Assembly (NCBI GenBank): GCA_030704615.1
Contig: CM060731.1
Location: 79,898,756-79,962,755 of the forward strand
Reading direction: 5' to 3'
Source: Takakia lepidozioides
Lineage: Eukaryota > Streptophyta > Takakiopsida > Takakiales > Takakiaceae
Length of the DNA stretch: 64,000 nucleotides
Notes under the pieces: generated by a model
Databases searched by the model: none
Told to the model about the DNA's origin: nothing
Seen by the model: the letters and a program-made list of their open reading frames with translations, nothing else
Position numbers and translations under genes: made by a program
Shown here: piece by piece, positions 44,802 to 58,290 of the stretch
Layout: each line of letters starts with the position of its first letter
How positions within the stretch are numbered: position 1 is the first letter of the stretch

Positions 44802-47800
44802 ATGGGGGAATGGATAATTGGAGCTGTGATCAATGTCACAGGAAGCGTTGCTATCAATTTTGGGACTAATCTACTCAAGCTTGGACACAATCAGGTAATT
44901 CCCTGCCTAGTTCTTTGACAGTTTGGAGCATTCCAGAAATTTCTTTCAGATCCAAAGCATTATGAACACCTTCTGTAGGTTGCCCTGTGGCAGGGTTTCA
45001 TGTCCTCTATTACTGCGGCTCTATGAACATCTGAGCAGTAGCTACCGACTTTTATGACATGTACTTGGTAGTATCACAATCTTTCATCAATGATTCGACA
45101 GGTGATGAACACTTGACTATAGTCAGGAAGTTGCAAGGACTTCCTCAGGAAGCAAACGGGGGAAACATAAATCTTACGAAGCTTCAACTGGAGGGCTAGA
45201 ATAGTCTTGATCGATCAACTAACTCTATGACGAGCTCTAAGGAGGGCTCAGTTCAGTGCCTGGCTTGTTTGCTGCTTCTCCTTCTGCACAACAGGACAGT
45301 GCTGGTTGTCTGGTGCTCCCTAAGCAGTCCTGTGGGGAATTCTAGAAAATTTTCCAAGTTTTCAGAGGCTGCCAAGCAACAGTCAAAACGGTTGTGGATG
45401 AACAATGCAGTGCACTACTTCCATGACCGACATCTGGGTTACTTCGCTTGTGTTGCTACAGAGAGAAAGACTAGCATTGGTGGAGGCATCAGAGTCAGGG
45501 GAGAAGAGTGTGATAAAGAAATCTATCACACAGTTCCGAGCATGGCGAATTGGTACATCTCCACCCTTCTTCTCTCTCTTCCCCCCTCCCCCTCAGGTTT
45601 ATCTTGTGTCATCACCTTTGGGAGAGAACTATATGCCAACAAGACAGCCTTATTCAGGCAGCTTTTGAATGCAGGTTCAGCCTGGCAGGTAAGGCCTACC
45701 ATGGCATCTTCTTTCTGCAAGGGAAAGATTATTATAATTGCATGTGTGCATGGTTCAATCTCAGAGACTTTAGAGTGAAAGTAACTTAACTTGTGTTATT
45801 GCATTACCGTCTTGTCGCACAGGGGTGGTTGTATTTACTCTGGGGAATTGCCTCAATTTCATCTCATTTGGTTATGCCGCTCAGGTAACTCTTTGAATCC
45901 TGGACATCTAGTTATATGTAGTGAGTTTGCTTCAGAGACATCATCAGCTGTCAAAGGACTAAACTCAGGGTGGGGAGTCTACCTTTGAACAATAAACAGA
46001 TGAAAATGCCCCAATTGTGGGTGGCCTGAAGGCAACATCCATTTTCTGATACAATGTCCCGGGCATTCTCATCAGAGAGACCCTCTTCAGGACCATTAAC
46101 ATAGTCCCTGCACCTCTGTTCACGCCTGTCAGGATCTAATTGCTGGGCAGCTCACATTGATGCTTGTGGAATGGCTTCCTATAGGAAATCTGGAAAGCCC
46201 GACACATTTGTTTAACCCTAAAACCCACTACTGGAGTGAGCCCCTCACAAAGGTAGTGTCTGTTCTCTCTTGTTCCGCCCAAATTGGGCGTGGGGTCTAT
46301 GGCGACCAGGCAGCAAATAACGTTTTGAGTACATTCTCTCTGTCAATTCTCTCTGTGAAACTTCCAGAAGGCAGTCAGTTGTGCTTCATACCAGAGGCTA
46401 CAGTGGATTTAAGCATGCTTTCACCACCATATTTGTGTCGTGTTTGTGTTGTTGCAGTCACTGTTGGCAGCATTGGGCTCAGTGCAATTTGTTTCCAACG
46501 TTTTCTTTGCCTATGTGATGCTCAATGAGATTGTAACAAGCTGGTAAGCTTTTATTTTCACATTTCAGGGTTTTGGATTTGATCTTTTTCAAGATTTGCA
46601 CATATACGGTGTTTCATAAGTCTAACCAAGAGTCTGAAACTCTAAACTGCATTGATGAACCACCAATGGGTAATATATATATTAAAATGAGATGAATTAT
46701 TTATGATGTTAAGACCTCTACACTATGTCCTAAGTGTTGTAAAGCTTCACCTTTGTCAATACTCGAAATTATGCAAGTAGAGTGCGGAGGTCAGATTTGA
46801 GGACCTGAAGGGAATGAGCTTACATCTGCAAGGTTGTAGTTATATCAGTCAGCAGAGTACTGGGCTCTGTATCAGAGACAGGAGCCACCTCTTTGCGAGG
46901 ACTAGGATTTGAAGCACTTTAAGATGCACTTATATTCAACATTCAGGGCATTTCCTGATTGTTATGAAACCATTCTTATAGTAATTGTACCAACTTGGCA
47001 ATGAATGATGCCACTAATTCTAATGCTCCATATCATGGCAGTGTGTTGTCTGGAGGTCTACCCTAGTCACCACCATTGTCTTTGTATCATTGAAGCTAGA
47101 CAAGTGGTAACTGAAATTTGGCTGGTGGGGTGGCATGGGCAGGATATTGTTGGCCACACTGTGTATTGTCATAGGGAACGCATTTCTTGTTGCATTTGGC
47201 AACCATCAATCTGCCAGTAAGATCTCCTTGTTGACTCCCTGCCTTCTGGCTTCCACTCGTGTGTGTTCTTGGCTTGTTGTAATAATGACAGGGAGTATGG
47301 GCAATAACCTGATGACATTGGTCTGTATCATGAACAGGGCAATATTGCATCCAAAGAAATTTTACAGTCAGCTAGTGAGCTACTCCTGATCATAACCTAT
47401 AGAGCCGCTCACATGCCAGTGGGTTCACGCTATTTACTCCAAAGGTCTGACGTCATTGAAGACCGCAATATTCCCATGAGTTGTTGGGCCAAGTAGAGTG
47501 CTTTTTCCAATCTCTCAATCAGTATATAGCCAACCCAGGTTTGGTAGTTCATCAATCATCTTTAGAGCTAAGTTGATATTAATGGAAGAGTCAAAGCTTT
47601 TGGGAAACCAGTAGGTTAGTCTGTAGCAGTTACCGCCGCTAGTGCCTTGTAATTGTAAAATGAGCCCGTAAGCTTTAATGGTTTCTAGGTGATGGATCTT
47701 TATTGAAAGCCAATGCTTTAAAAGCATCCTGGGGAGTTGAGTACAACAGACTGGCTTTACAGGTGAAAGATGTCCAAGAGATTATGCAGACTATGCGTTC

Positions 47801-50800
47801 AAGTCCCACTAAAAGCATTTTAGGTGGGGGTTATTTCTGCAGTTTATACCCATGAGCAATTATTGGCAAGCTACAAGGGAAACGTTTATCTGGTTTATTG
47901 TGCTGTCCTCATTCTTCTGGTCATTATCCACCATGCTATTTACAGGTCAGTGTTTACCATGTCCTGGGGATTGGCAGATGATGGGATGCCCAGATTTGTC
48001 TTTTTATCCACGACATTGTTTATTGCATGCAACCCCTGTGCTAGCCAGCCGGAAACCAGAAGGAAATAAAGAAACAAGTTTTAGAATGTCCACTGGCCCC
48101 CTAGAAAGAGCATGTGATGGCAACGTGATCATTTTGAGTGCTAGGTGCTGTTCGGCTTTGAATAATGTAGGCCCAACTCTCCAGGGGACTTCTGGATACC
48201 ATTTTGGTTCAGATCCCAGAGAAGTCCAGGTGGTTCATTTGAGCTTTTTGGCTATATGTGGGACTGTAAGCAGGCCACCTGAGTGTCCCACTCTACCTGC
48301 AGTGCTAATGGACAGAACTAAACTACTGCGAAGTTGGGTTTGTACCTGTTTTTGTGCACGGGTCTGGCAGGCGGGGGAGGAAGTTGATCTCTTCGCGGGG
48401 GGAGGATGGGGTTGGGGCATGTTGGCGGATGTTGTTGCCCTTCTCATATGCAATTGTTTCGGGTGCCATTGGGACTCATTCGGTGTTGTTTGCCAAGTCT
48501 CTGTATGTGTGTTCTCCCTTTGTCCCTCTCCATCTCTTTTCTTTTCCCCTAGAGGTTGAAGTAGCAGTGTCAGCGCATCTCAGTTTAGCTTTTTACTTAT
48601 GTGTGATATGCAATTTGCCTACACTGTAAGTAGGGCAGGTCAATGCCTGAGCACTAACCAGGAGAGACTGTGAGGGATTGAAAACAAATGCAGACATCTA
48701 ATGTGGGTAAGCTATACTGTGTTGAACAGGTCGATTCTCCTCCGGTTGACAATGAATGGGGATAGCCAGCTGGATGGGTGGTTTACCTATCTTGTTTTCT
48801 TTCTGTTTGTGGGAACAGCATCGTTCTGGGTACTTTGCTGTGCACCCTCTCTTTGCTTCACACTCTTCTTGTTGCAGTAGCCAAACCCTTATAACAACAA
48901 GAACACTTACTGAGGATCAACTTTGGATAGAAATTTGTGTTGCACTGTCCATAGTAAAAGCATCCTAACTCCACTGTGCTTGCAAGTTTGTCTCCATTCT
49001 GTCCCCCTTCCAAATAGAAGTAAAATTTGGCAGGGTTATGAGATGCTGCAAGGCTTAGGATATTGTGTTGGTTATCTCAATTATGGCCTGCTGTGAGGTG
49101 ACGGCATGGTATCAACAAGATTGTGATAAGATAGTGTTGGATTATTTGTGTGTCAGTAGACTTTGGTTCTATTGATAGTGAACTTTGAAAGAACACCAGA
49201 GAACCTTCTATATCTGATCAGTGTTTGGCATCTCTTTTGCTGGTGGGGTACATGCAGATGGCAAGACTGAATGATGGGTTGGCCATGTTTGATGCAATTC
49301 TTATTGTGCCCATGCTACAAATTGTGTGGACTTTCTTCTCTATTTTCACTGGGTTCATCTACTTTGAGGAGTACCTGGTTCGTGCTCATCTCTCTTCCTT
49401 TTTCTCCTTTTTTGAGAGGTAAGGTAGAAAGAAGAACAAACTTGATAAACCAAACCTAGGTCACAACCTTGACGAGCCAAGGAATGGTGACACTGGCAGG
49501 GCCACCAGTCGGATAAATGCAGCAGACACAGACAAACCAGTTGGAGAGGGGTCAACCCAACCCTTTTCCAAGAAAAGAATGGGAGAAAAGGCAGAAACCA
49601 CGAGACACAAAGCATGAGACAGCTTCGGAGTCCAAATACTATGACACTTAAAAGCCTGATCTCTATCTTACCTAGCGACCCTGCATGAGTCAGTCTGCCT
49701 TTGTGTGAAACATTGGGTTCCCATGTTTTCCTAATGTGTGGCCCTCTGGCCTCCAGTGGACGTTATAATTTTTTTCTATTCTTTCTTCCTCCCTCTCTCT
49801 CTCTTCCGCAACAACAGGGAGATACAGCGCAGATCAAACTTTATGACCCGGATTCATCTCAACTTAGCCTTCAATCTCATCTGCATTTTTGACCCAGCTC
49901 TTGTTCTTGTCCATTGCAGACCCTCTTACTCTTAGCATTTGAACAGGATTTAGCAAGTGAGACGGATGCATTACCAAAATTGTTCCTAAGAGCATTTTGG
50001 TTGTAAAACAGGTGTTTGATGGTTTCCAGGCCACTATGTTTGGTGTGGGCATCTGTGCACTATTTTTGGGGATGTCACTACTGGCTCCCCAGGGTTCCAA
50101 GGGTGACTCTCTCACTTTCTCTCTGCCCTCCTTTCTAGACTGGCATGGAATTGTACAAGTAGACACCTGGCTGTATATGTATATGTGAAGGCCTTCCCAC
50201 AGCCTCTTCTTGGTGCGAGATTCTCAGAAGGACATGGCTGAATTTATGTGGGTGTGATGCAAAAGTAGTCTGGCATTGACCTTCATGGGTGGTATATTGC
50301 TAAGGAATGTTTTTCTACTTGACCAACTGTTTGTGTAGGTGCAGGTTCTGGAACAAGGATGATGGCAGGCTCTAATGAGACGGAATTCGTGCCTTTAATG
50401 GGTGTCGGGTATGGCTGCCTGTCTTATTGTATGCAACTGTCTTTAACTGCTAGAAGAGGTCATATGTTTTGAGGTTATTTGATATGTGTTCATATCTTTT
50501 ACTTTTACGCCCATGATATTCATGCCAATGACTGGCAAAAGCAGCTTTCAGAGCAGTGAGATAATGTACTCGTAAGACGTTTGCTGTAGCCTTGTCGCCA
50601 TAGACCCTGTGCCTAGTTTGGGCAGAAGAGCATTGAGAGAAGAGAGAGTGTGTGTGTGTGCATATTTACGAAGGTGGACCTTTATATTGTTGATCGTAGG
50701 CTTCCATTTGTCTTAGCCTCTAGCAATGTAGGCATGGATGGTCTCATGGAGAGTACTTGTCTCTTACAGGTCTGCGGTGCCAATAGAGCAGCGAGAGCCA

Positions 50801-51283
50801 AACCGGAAAAGCTTGGTGCAGCATGTGTGCACAGATGCAGCTAGAGTCGTGGGGCGTGCCAAGGTATACACACCTGCACTTCCTTTTCATTAATGAACAC
50901 TAAAACTTGTACCGGTGCAGCTAGATCGGCCGACGGCAACATAATGTTTGCTCCATGCTGGGTCTTCCTTGAGGCAACTGCCAGGGATCTTTCTTGCTAG
51001 ATCTTGACAGCTGAGCAGTGGCCAGCTACTCATGTGTTCTGGACCCACTATAGGTAAGTGAGAGGGCTGAGGGGTATTCTGGCATGTGCAGTCCGCGTGC
51101 CGAATGTCGCTGGGACTTGGCCAGGATGGCATCCACACCTCATCTGTGTTTGCCATGCCCATGATTGCATCATCACGAATTCAGTGGCGAACACCCACCT
51201 TGAACTCCGAGTGGCTTGCCAGGCTCACGGATCCTCCCACTGAGGTGGATGTCTCTGCAGGCATTCCTATTGTAAGATTGTAA
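44802..51283 (+). CDS. Magnesium transporter, NIPA8/9 type (13 exons)
   Basis: Exons: 44802-44894, 45462-45552, 45823-45884, 46458-46543, 47143-47216, 47843-47945, 48371-48502, 48730-48829, 49258-49377, 50012-50102, 50339-50408, 50770-50863, 51092-51283. All GT-AG, phases agree, 435 aa, no frameshift. The order of segments follows the DUF803/NIPA family and is closest to plant NIPA8: MGEWIIGAVINVTGSVAINF, RERLALVEA, LGNCLNFISFGYAAQ, SLLAALGSVQFVSNVFFAYV, IGNAFLVAFGNHQSA, YLVYCAVLILLVIIHHAIYR, MLLPFSYAIVSGAIG, GTASFW, FDAILIVPMLQIVWTFFSIF, and a C-terminus with MSLGLGQDG and AMPMIASSRIQW. About nine membrane helices are expected. NIPA proteins move Mg2+ across membranes; transport by this subgroup is inferred from the family. 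LINE fragments lie in introns 3 and 11. Confidence 0.95.
45955..46345 (+). mobile_element. Diverged LINE tail in NIPA intron 3 (copy I)
   Basis: Encodes CPNCGWPEGNIHFLIQC, a drifted form of the family's CCHC motif, followed by CCCTCACAAAGGTAGTGTCTG and a corrupted tail (GGTCTATGGCGACCAGGC) with TACATTCTCTCTG. Older copy. Confidence 0.7.
50560..50632 (-). mobile_element. LINE tail remnant in NIPA intron 11 (copy J)
   Basis: Only the last 70 bases of the family on the minus strand (AATGTACTCGTAAGACGTTT on plus, then GCTGTAGCCTTGTCGCCATA). A similar short minus-strand remnant (copy H) lies at about 40676-40735 in the hydrolase gene. Confidence 0.65.
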
Positions 51284-54200
51284 CACATGCACTGTGGGTG
51301 TAAACAAGTTCACCCATGTCACTCTGCTTACTCTAGCCTTGTGCCCCTTTGGATGGAGCAGATTGGGCACCAAGCAAGAAGTGCCAGGGAAACAGAAGAC
51401 TGTTGGACAGGGATTGTATGCAAGCAGGTCATTGTAAAGTGCATGAGAGATCTAAAGCGAGAATTTGTAGGAGGGGGGAAGGCAGGGGGCGCGGGTTATT
51501 ATTTGCGGGGAACGTACCCCGTTTGCTTATTTCTTGTACCCTGCAGTTGGTAACAGGCACAGAAGAAAGTACTGGATGGGTGATCTTGGCACATTTGACC
51601 AAGGGGCCGCAGCCCTTTCCTGGGTTTTGATGCACAGTACTCTTGGCTAGGTGAATTTCTGTTGACATCAGGTCAACTTAATGTCCCATAAAGCATTGAA
51701 GAGATAATCTCGGCAGTGCAAGACTTTGTTGGTTAGTGTTGGTGGTCTCTGTGCATGATTGTTATGTGAGCAAAGAACAACCAGTTACCTTTTTGGCAGT
51801 CGTAGTCCAACCTGACTACTCTTACTGCCACCCTTACCGCCCATGGATGTTGCAGATTGGTCATTATTACATCCTCTGAAGAATCTCTAGTTGGAGTTGT
51901 TCCATCCGAGAGACCAGAGAGAGACCTTAGGGGCTGTCAACAATAAGTAGGTCTTATGTATGGATCTATCAGGCTTTGAAACCTCATCTTTCACCATAGC
52001 CTCCTCCCCACCAGCAGCCTCCATCATGGTCAGTACAAGCTCAACTCTTGTCTTCGCACGATTTCCCTGGGCTTAGTCTGGTTCTTCTATTTACGTATGG
52101 CAAGTACATGTGAATATGGTGGCATGAAAAGAGTGCACGGAATGTCCATTGGCGGGCCCCCAAGCAATCAATTGGAACCCTGCTTTTGACAACCTCATCT
52201 CCGCATGCAATCCTACTCGACAATGAGATGAAGAAGCAACCAACTGGCCATGACCATCGCCCATTGTTTCGGAACAAGATCTCCAATTACAAACCAATGG
52301 CGTGTCAATTGTGCTCAACTACGATAAGGCTGAAATGATCCAATCTCTATACATCCAAAAGAGGAGTTGTGTATAAGCCAAGGTGAGCGCCAAAGTATGT
52401 CTCCTTCATTCTCTTCACGGTCAGTTTTGGAAGCATTGTTTGTCATCACTTATTGTGCAAGCACGGCAGAGTCCCAAGCCTGTACCGCAACCGTGCAGTG
52501 TGGTTTATGAATTGAAGGAAAAGTGGAAGAAGGTGTCAGTAGGTAGGTCGCAGGGTCGGGGAGGACAGAGGCAGCAGCATGATGGGTGGGGCCAAAGGGG
52601 GGTGGGGCAGAAGCGGGGCCCACGGGACGGGATGGGACAGGGGACTCACGGAAGGGGCACGGTCCGGTACACAAGTCAGGCGTGCCAGGACTGCACAGTC
52701 GGACGGCATCGTACGGCATCGTGACTGGGCGGCAGTCCGACACCGCACTGACGGCATGACACGGCCGGTCCAGCACCTCCGTGGATGGACAAGTACAAAA
52801 CCGTGGACGGAACGGTACACTCGCGGACAGAACTGCACAGTTCATACCCGTTTACCCCCTGACTCATACTTCGGTCTGTTTACTTTTGGTTTTCTTGTGT
52901 TTTGTTTCGAAAAGGGGGGAGGACCACAAATCGATTCCGGCCTTTTGGTTGCAAACTCCAACATCTTCTTGTGCACATCCCGCGGACACATTAGCACCTT
53001 TGAGAGCTGCGACGGACTAAAAGAATTGCCCACTTCCATCGCCCACGGCATTCCAATTGGTGCAGCACACAGCCCTCATCAATAACTCGGGTGCGAACGT
53101 AATAGTGTAAAGATCCGATCTCCTTGCATAAAAATTCCCATATTACGACAAGTGACCCACAAACTCGGAAAGGGCCAACAATGGCCCACAATTTGTTTTC
53201 CTTGTATGAATTCTGGTCCTTAAGGATAGGCTCTCTTATCAACAGATAAAGTCACGGTCGGCAAATGATCGCCCGGGTAGAGTCGGCGGTTGGTTACTGG
53301 TTGCGTGCATCTTATTTACGCCGCCTACCCCCAGAGTCTTGACTCTCTCTTCCCACAAGAGACTGTTTGTTCGTTAAACAAACTTTTACTTTTGCACAAG
53401 AGGCTCGAGTCCTCGTGGCCAACGTGCAAGTTCCCAACTGTGGGTCAAACTTGTCGCCCCCATTCCCGTATGTTCGGTAAGTAGCCGAGGGTGAAACGAA
53501 CTGAAGACTTTCACTAATGCCTGCCAAATTATTTCCGCGGGAAGCGGCGCCGCGTAGGATAATTTGTACAGGTTGGCTCCGTATGAATACATCACTACGG
53601 AACGTACACGGTCACGTACAGCCTGCAGGTACGGGCAGGCGACTCGGCGGTCGGGCAGGCGGACGGATGGGCCTCCCGTCCAACGGTCGCCGCGTTCTGT
53701 GCAGGTGCAGGGACCCACCCCCTACCTAACCATGGTTAGCGGCCGCTAAGTTAGCTGCCAGTAACGTGGCCCGTCTGACGCATGCGGCGCGGCGCCCCTA
53801 CGCCGTATCGTAGGGTGTATGTAGGTATTACCTACCTACAACGTAGGTCGGCCTGTTTTGGACTGCATTGTCCAATCCCGGATTTTGTTCCACGTTTGAA
53901 TAACTTTATTACTGCGAGTGAGGGAGGGAGTGACTCGTGGTGTGGAGAGGGAGTGCCAGGCTGGCAGCTTCCACAGTCTGTGCTGTGCTGCTCACACCCA
54001 ACGTATGCCTCCAACTTTTATTTTGGGCCAATCATAACAAACCTCTTTTTCTTGTTTCCTTTGTTCTGAATGGGAGCGACCTCTCACAAATCAGGCCCCT
54101 TAATAAGGGAAGGGGGAGAAGATTATACCACACCCAACAACGTACCAATATTTGAACCCAGACTCACATGAATCTATCCACTGGCGATAAGAAAAAAGCT

Positions 54201-55370
54201 CTAGAGTAGAACTCTCATGTTTTCTAAGACCAGTAGAAGTGTAGAACTTGACCAATTGTGGGTGCTGATATTCATTTTTGGAGTTTTTCGAGAACAATGT
54301 TTTCTTACTGGAATAGGCACCGTAAACACCGGTGTTTGGTTTGGTATCGCGTTTTGGAGATACCAAGAGGGTCATGGTAGTATAAGAATTTAGAGATGTC
54401 CCAAACACGGGTATGCAATAATAATAATAAACCCGGATTTTGTTACTTGTAGGGTATCAATAATGGTAGCATTTCACTTTTGCCGACCTGGTATCAACAA
54501 GGGTATGAAAACCTTGATACCTGCTGATATCAACTTCGGGTAAAGTATCAAAAATTTACATTTTAGAGAGAAACACACACTGAATATTGTAGCATACATA
54601 TGGAAATTTTTGGCCTTGCATTTATAACTAATTTCACTGCCACAGTTTTTCTTTCAAGCCACAAAGACTAATGTTGAATGCGACAGAGCACTAATACAAA
54701 TAGAAACAAAGCAATTGAAATTAGGAACTGCCATGAGCTTATGACATTTCTCCTGTTGAGTTATGCATATGTGAAGCTTGTCAAATGATCTACTCTACTC
54801 TATGCCAGAATCTCTTTGGTTGCTGTCAATTTCTTGTCCTCGCCAATACCAGCATGAGCAAAGTTAAGAACCAGATGACAGGGCTAAAAAATCAACATTG
54901 CAATGGAACCAAGGATCCCAAAATAAAAGCAAATTTGTGGTCACTCAAACACTGGCTAATTTGCAGGTGACTGGGTACGTTGGTTGGCTACTCTTGCGAT
55001 GCCTAAGTACATTAGCTGATCTCCACCTCAAGTGATAGATGGTGGTGTGCCATGTCTTGAAAACTCGCACCTGAGAAGAGAGAGTTAGACCTCGAAGGTC
55101 AAGTGGATGCGGAGTATAAGCATTGGTCAATATCAAACATAAACAATCAGCATTTTAAAAATACTTATCAAATCTGTTGATGCAGCCCAAACTCCAGCAC
55201 TGCAACAACTCCAACACCTGCAAGAAAGCAATCCTAGATTAAAACCACATACATTCAAAGCTGGAGACTCAGCCAAAATGCAGAAAATAAATAAATTTTA
55301 GAGTTCACAAGCCTACCCCTACTCGTCGTTCTCAAACAGCCCTGCCTCCTCAATCAGCTCCTCGTTCTCG
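51284..55370. other. No gene recognised
   Basis: About 4 kb. 52550-52860 and 53500-53830 are GC-rich with short repeated GACGGCATCGT-like words. 54290-54560 holds several GGTATCAA/TTGATACC words in both orientations, reminiscent of the block at 27045-27715. No coding exon, transposase or RNA gene that I can support. Confidence 0.4.
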
Positions 55371-55643
55371 TCAACTAGTATATATGTCCTCATCCTCCAA
55401 GAAGTCCTTGAACTTTCCTGCTTCGACTAGCTTACAATCAACACGGGCATCACTGGGCCAATTTTTGTAAACCATTACCAATTTGTCCAGATTATCCACC
55501 CCCAGACGACATCGTCTAAGAGCAGTCAACACACCTGCCACGGAGAAAATTCTCTCCGTCTCAATCTGAGAACCAGGTATTCCAAGAATTTGACGAGCCA
55601 ACCACCCAACATTAGGGAACCTTGTCTCATGCTCAAACCCCAT
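55371..55643 (-). pseudogene. hAT transposase C-terminal fragment
   Basis: Encodes FPNVGWLARQILGIPGSQIE and TERIFSVAGVLTALRRCRLG, the dimerisation domain at the C-terminus of hAT-family transposases (pattern P.L..lA..iL.ipasSa.sER.FS.ag), then NLDKLVMVYKNW. Only the end of the gene is present; the upstream part is not recognisable, so this is a fossil or a captured fragment. Confidence 0.85.
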
Positions 55644-55879
55644 TTCATTGGATCCAGTTTCTCCTCATTGTCAACGGGAAAGCGTCGGAATAAGGAAAGC
55701 GTCGGAATAAAGAAAGCTCAGCCTTCAATAAGCACTCACTGGCCTCCTCAGTGGAGGCAGCCCTACCAAACAATCCATGCGAGGGTAGCTCAGGAGTGGG
55801 TGGATGCGGAGCTGTGCCACCTTTAGGGTTCAAGTGCTCAATCACAGTGGTCAATAGTGGCAGCAATACAACTTGTCAA

Positions 55880-56400
55880 GTTATTTTACCACTAGTGTGA
55901 AACTAGCTAGGAAATAGCTAGCTTTTACATATTGACATTTGGGATTGGCCCAAGTGTCAATCCAGGGGTCAAGGCAGATTTAGGCCCTGGAGTGGTTATC
56001 TTCACGGCAAGCGCGGGAGGCTCATCTTTCTCGAGTTGAGCCTCACCGCGCCTAGCTATGGCGCCGTAGTGTGGATTCCCATGGCGTGGGGTGCACTTGG
56101 CTTGACTTGTATTGAGTGATGAGGTTATATATGCATGAGTTTATGCTTCAGATTGTGAGCTCGTGCTTGTATTCTTCTTCTTTATCACTCGAGAAAGATC
56201 AGCTCGTATCTGTGAGTGCCAGATACGAGTTAGTTGTAGCACTTGTGGTTTTTGCTTGAGAATGAGAGAAACCAAGTTGTTATGCAAGGAGCACCGTGGA
56301 GCTCTTGGTTGTTAGAAGCGGAGGCGATGTGGGTTACGAGGTGGTAAACCTTGGCATTCGATCTTCAGCTTCAGAGATGAAAGCACCATACTGTAGGTAA
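55880..56400 (+). promoter_or_regulatory. Candidate 5' LTR/promoter of the DNMT element
   Basis: Holds TTATATATG at 56125-56133, an inverted pair CTAGCTAG ... TAGCTAGC near 55905-55925, and a repeated GATACGAG/CTCGTATC pair at about 56192-56230. It precedes the repetitive leader. No second copy lies in the window, so this is a guess. Confidence 0.3.
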
Positions 56401-56899
56401 TTCCAGAGCACCTTGATGGTTTCAGATTGTGTACATGCATGAGCAAGCACGATTGGGAAGAGGACCAGTCAAGAGCAGGTTATAGTGGCTTTGGTGGCAA
56501 AGCTGAGAACTGGACTTGGGAATGCGAGCTGTCATTGTATGAAGGATTGCAAGACCAAGCGAAAGGGCTGATTTGGCTTGGGGCAAATCAGTGCACTTTG
56601 TGGAGTATGGTGAGATTGGGTTTCAATCTCGAGCTTCAGCATTGAGAGGGCTCTTGTCATGGCGAGAGCAGGGCTGGAACAGGAGCTAAGAGGTGCGGCA
56701 AGGCCATGGAATGTGCACCTAGGGTTTCAGAGCTTGGAAGAAGAGCTCTTGCACCACAAGAGAAGTGTCTTGTGGCTGGAAATGTAAGCCTTAGGGTTTC
56801 AGGAGCTTGGCAAAGGCTATGGAGTGCTTAGTCTTGTCTTAGAGAGCATCAAGGAGCCAAGGAGCCAAGATAGGGGGCTGATATCTCTTGTGTGAAGAG

Positions 56900-57240
56900 G
56901 TTGCATGTGTGGAGCATGTATTCAGCTCATTGAAGCTTCCATCTTCAAGCTTGGAGGGCAAGCAAGGAAGAGGGAAGGGCTGACTTCCCTTATGTGAGGG
57001 CAATGCATGTGTGGAGCATGCTATCAGGCTTGAACTTTTTCAGGTGTGGGAGTGCAAGAAAGGAAGGAAGGGGCTGGTTTCCCTGTAGGGCATGTGGAGC
57101 ATGCTTTCAGCCTGCTGAAGCTTGTATTTTCAGGTTTGTGGGTGCAAGAAATGAAGCAAAGGAGCTGATTCTCTTATGGTGAGAGTGGGGCATGTGTGGA
57201 GCATGCCTTCAGCCCATTGAGGCTCTTGTTTTCAAGCTTT
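56900..57240 (+). repeat. Leader repeat: CATGTGTGGAGCATG units
   Basis: Four diverged units at about 56904, 57006, 57088 and 57190 read CATGTGTGGAGCATG, TTCAGC, TGAAGCTT and TTTTCAGG or TTCAAGC, spaced 80-105 bp, each followed by GTGCAAGAA or GAGAGC sequence. No coding potential. Confidence 0.65.
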
Positions 57241-57712
57241 AGAGAGCTAGAACGGAAGGTCTAGGGCTGGTTTCCACTTGGAGTGAAAGAAAAGCACTTG
57301 TAGGGCCTATGTGAGTTGGGGTTTCAACTTCAAGCTTGAAGGGAGCGCAACTCTTGAAGCAACAGGTGTAGGGGCTGGAATAGGCTCTAAGACAGATGCT
57401 ATGGCCAAGGAGAGTGCTTGAATGAGTGCTCACAAGGGCTGGGAACCAGCAGGGCTTGGTTGTTTGCCATTGAGTTTAGTGGCGTGTTTGGGGAGGCTAA
57501 GTGAGAAAGAAGGCTTGGTTTGTGGCAACCACCTCATGGCTTAGGGCTACTATGGTGGTGTGTGGGAGCCGAAAGAGCAAGGATACCTTGCTGATTTCCT
57601 CACAGCCACCATAGCTCGGTGGAAAGAAGCCTAGAGTCCAAGAGACACAAACCCTAGCTTGGCGTGGCTAAACCCCTTGGAGAAATGGCTAAACTGCCAG
57701 AGCGGCCATGTG

Positions 57713-58290
57713 TGGGGCTGTGACAGGCTGTGGCAAGCTGTGACGGGCTGTGACGGGCTGTGACGGGCTGTGGCAAGCTGTGACAGCTTGTGATGGGCTG
57801 TGACAGGCTGTGCCCTGTGGCCTTTGGGGCTGTGACGGGCTGTGTCAGGCTGTGACAGGCTGTGCCCAGTGGCCTTTGGGGCTGTGACGGGCTGTGCGGG
57901 GCTGTGACAGGCTGTGCCCTGAGGCCTGTGGGGCTGTGACGGGCTGTGACAGGCTGTGCCCATGGCCTTTGGGCTGTGATGGTGTGAGGGGCTGTGACAG
58001 GCCGTGGCCTGATGGCCTTTGGGGGCTGTGATGGGCTGTGAGGGGCTGTGACAGGCCGTGCCATGGCCTTGGGGCTGTGAGGGCTGTGAGGGGCTGTGAC
58101 AGGCCGTGCTGAGGCCTTTGGGGCTGTGACGGGCTGTGAGGGGCTGTGACAGGCCGTGCTGAGGCCTTTGAGGCTGTGACGGGCTGTGAGGGGCTGTGAC
58201 AGGCCGTGCCTGAGGCTTTGGGGCTGTGACGGGCTGTGACCAGTGAGCTGTGTGGGCCTGTGCTGGTCTGTGGTGGCCCGTGTTGACCTG
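57713..58290. repeat. GGGCTGTGAC minisatellite
   Basis: About 580 bp of tandem GGGCTGTGACAGGCTGTG-type words with a higher-order unit of about 60 bp that includes GGCCTTTGGGG. The minus-strand frames rich in Ser-Gln-Pro-Val-Thr come only from the repeat and are not genes. Confidence 0.9.
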
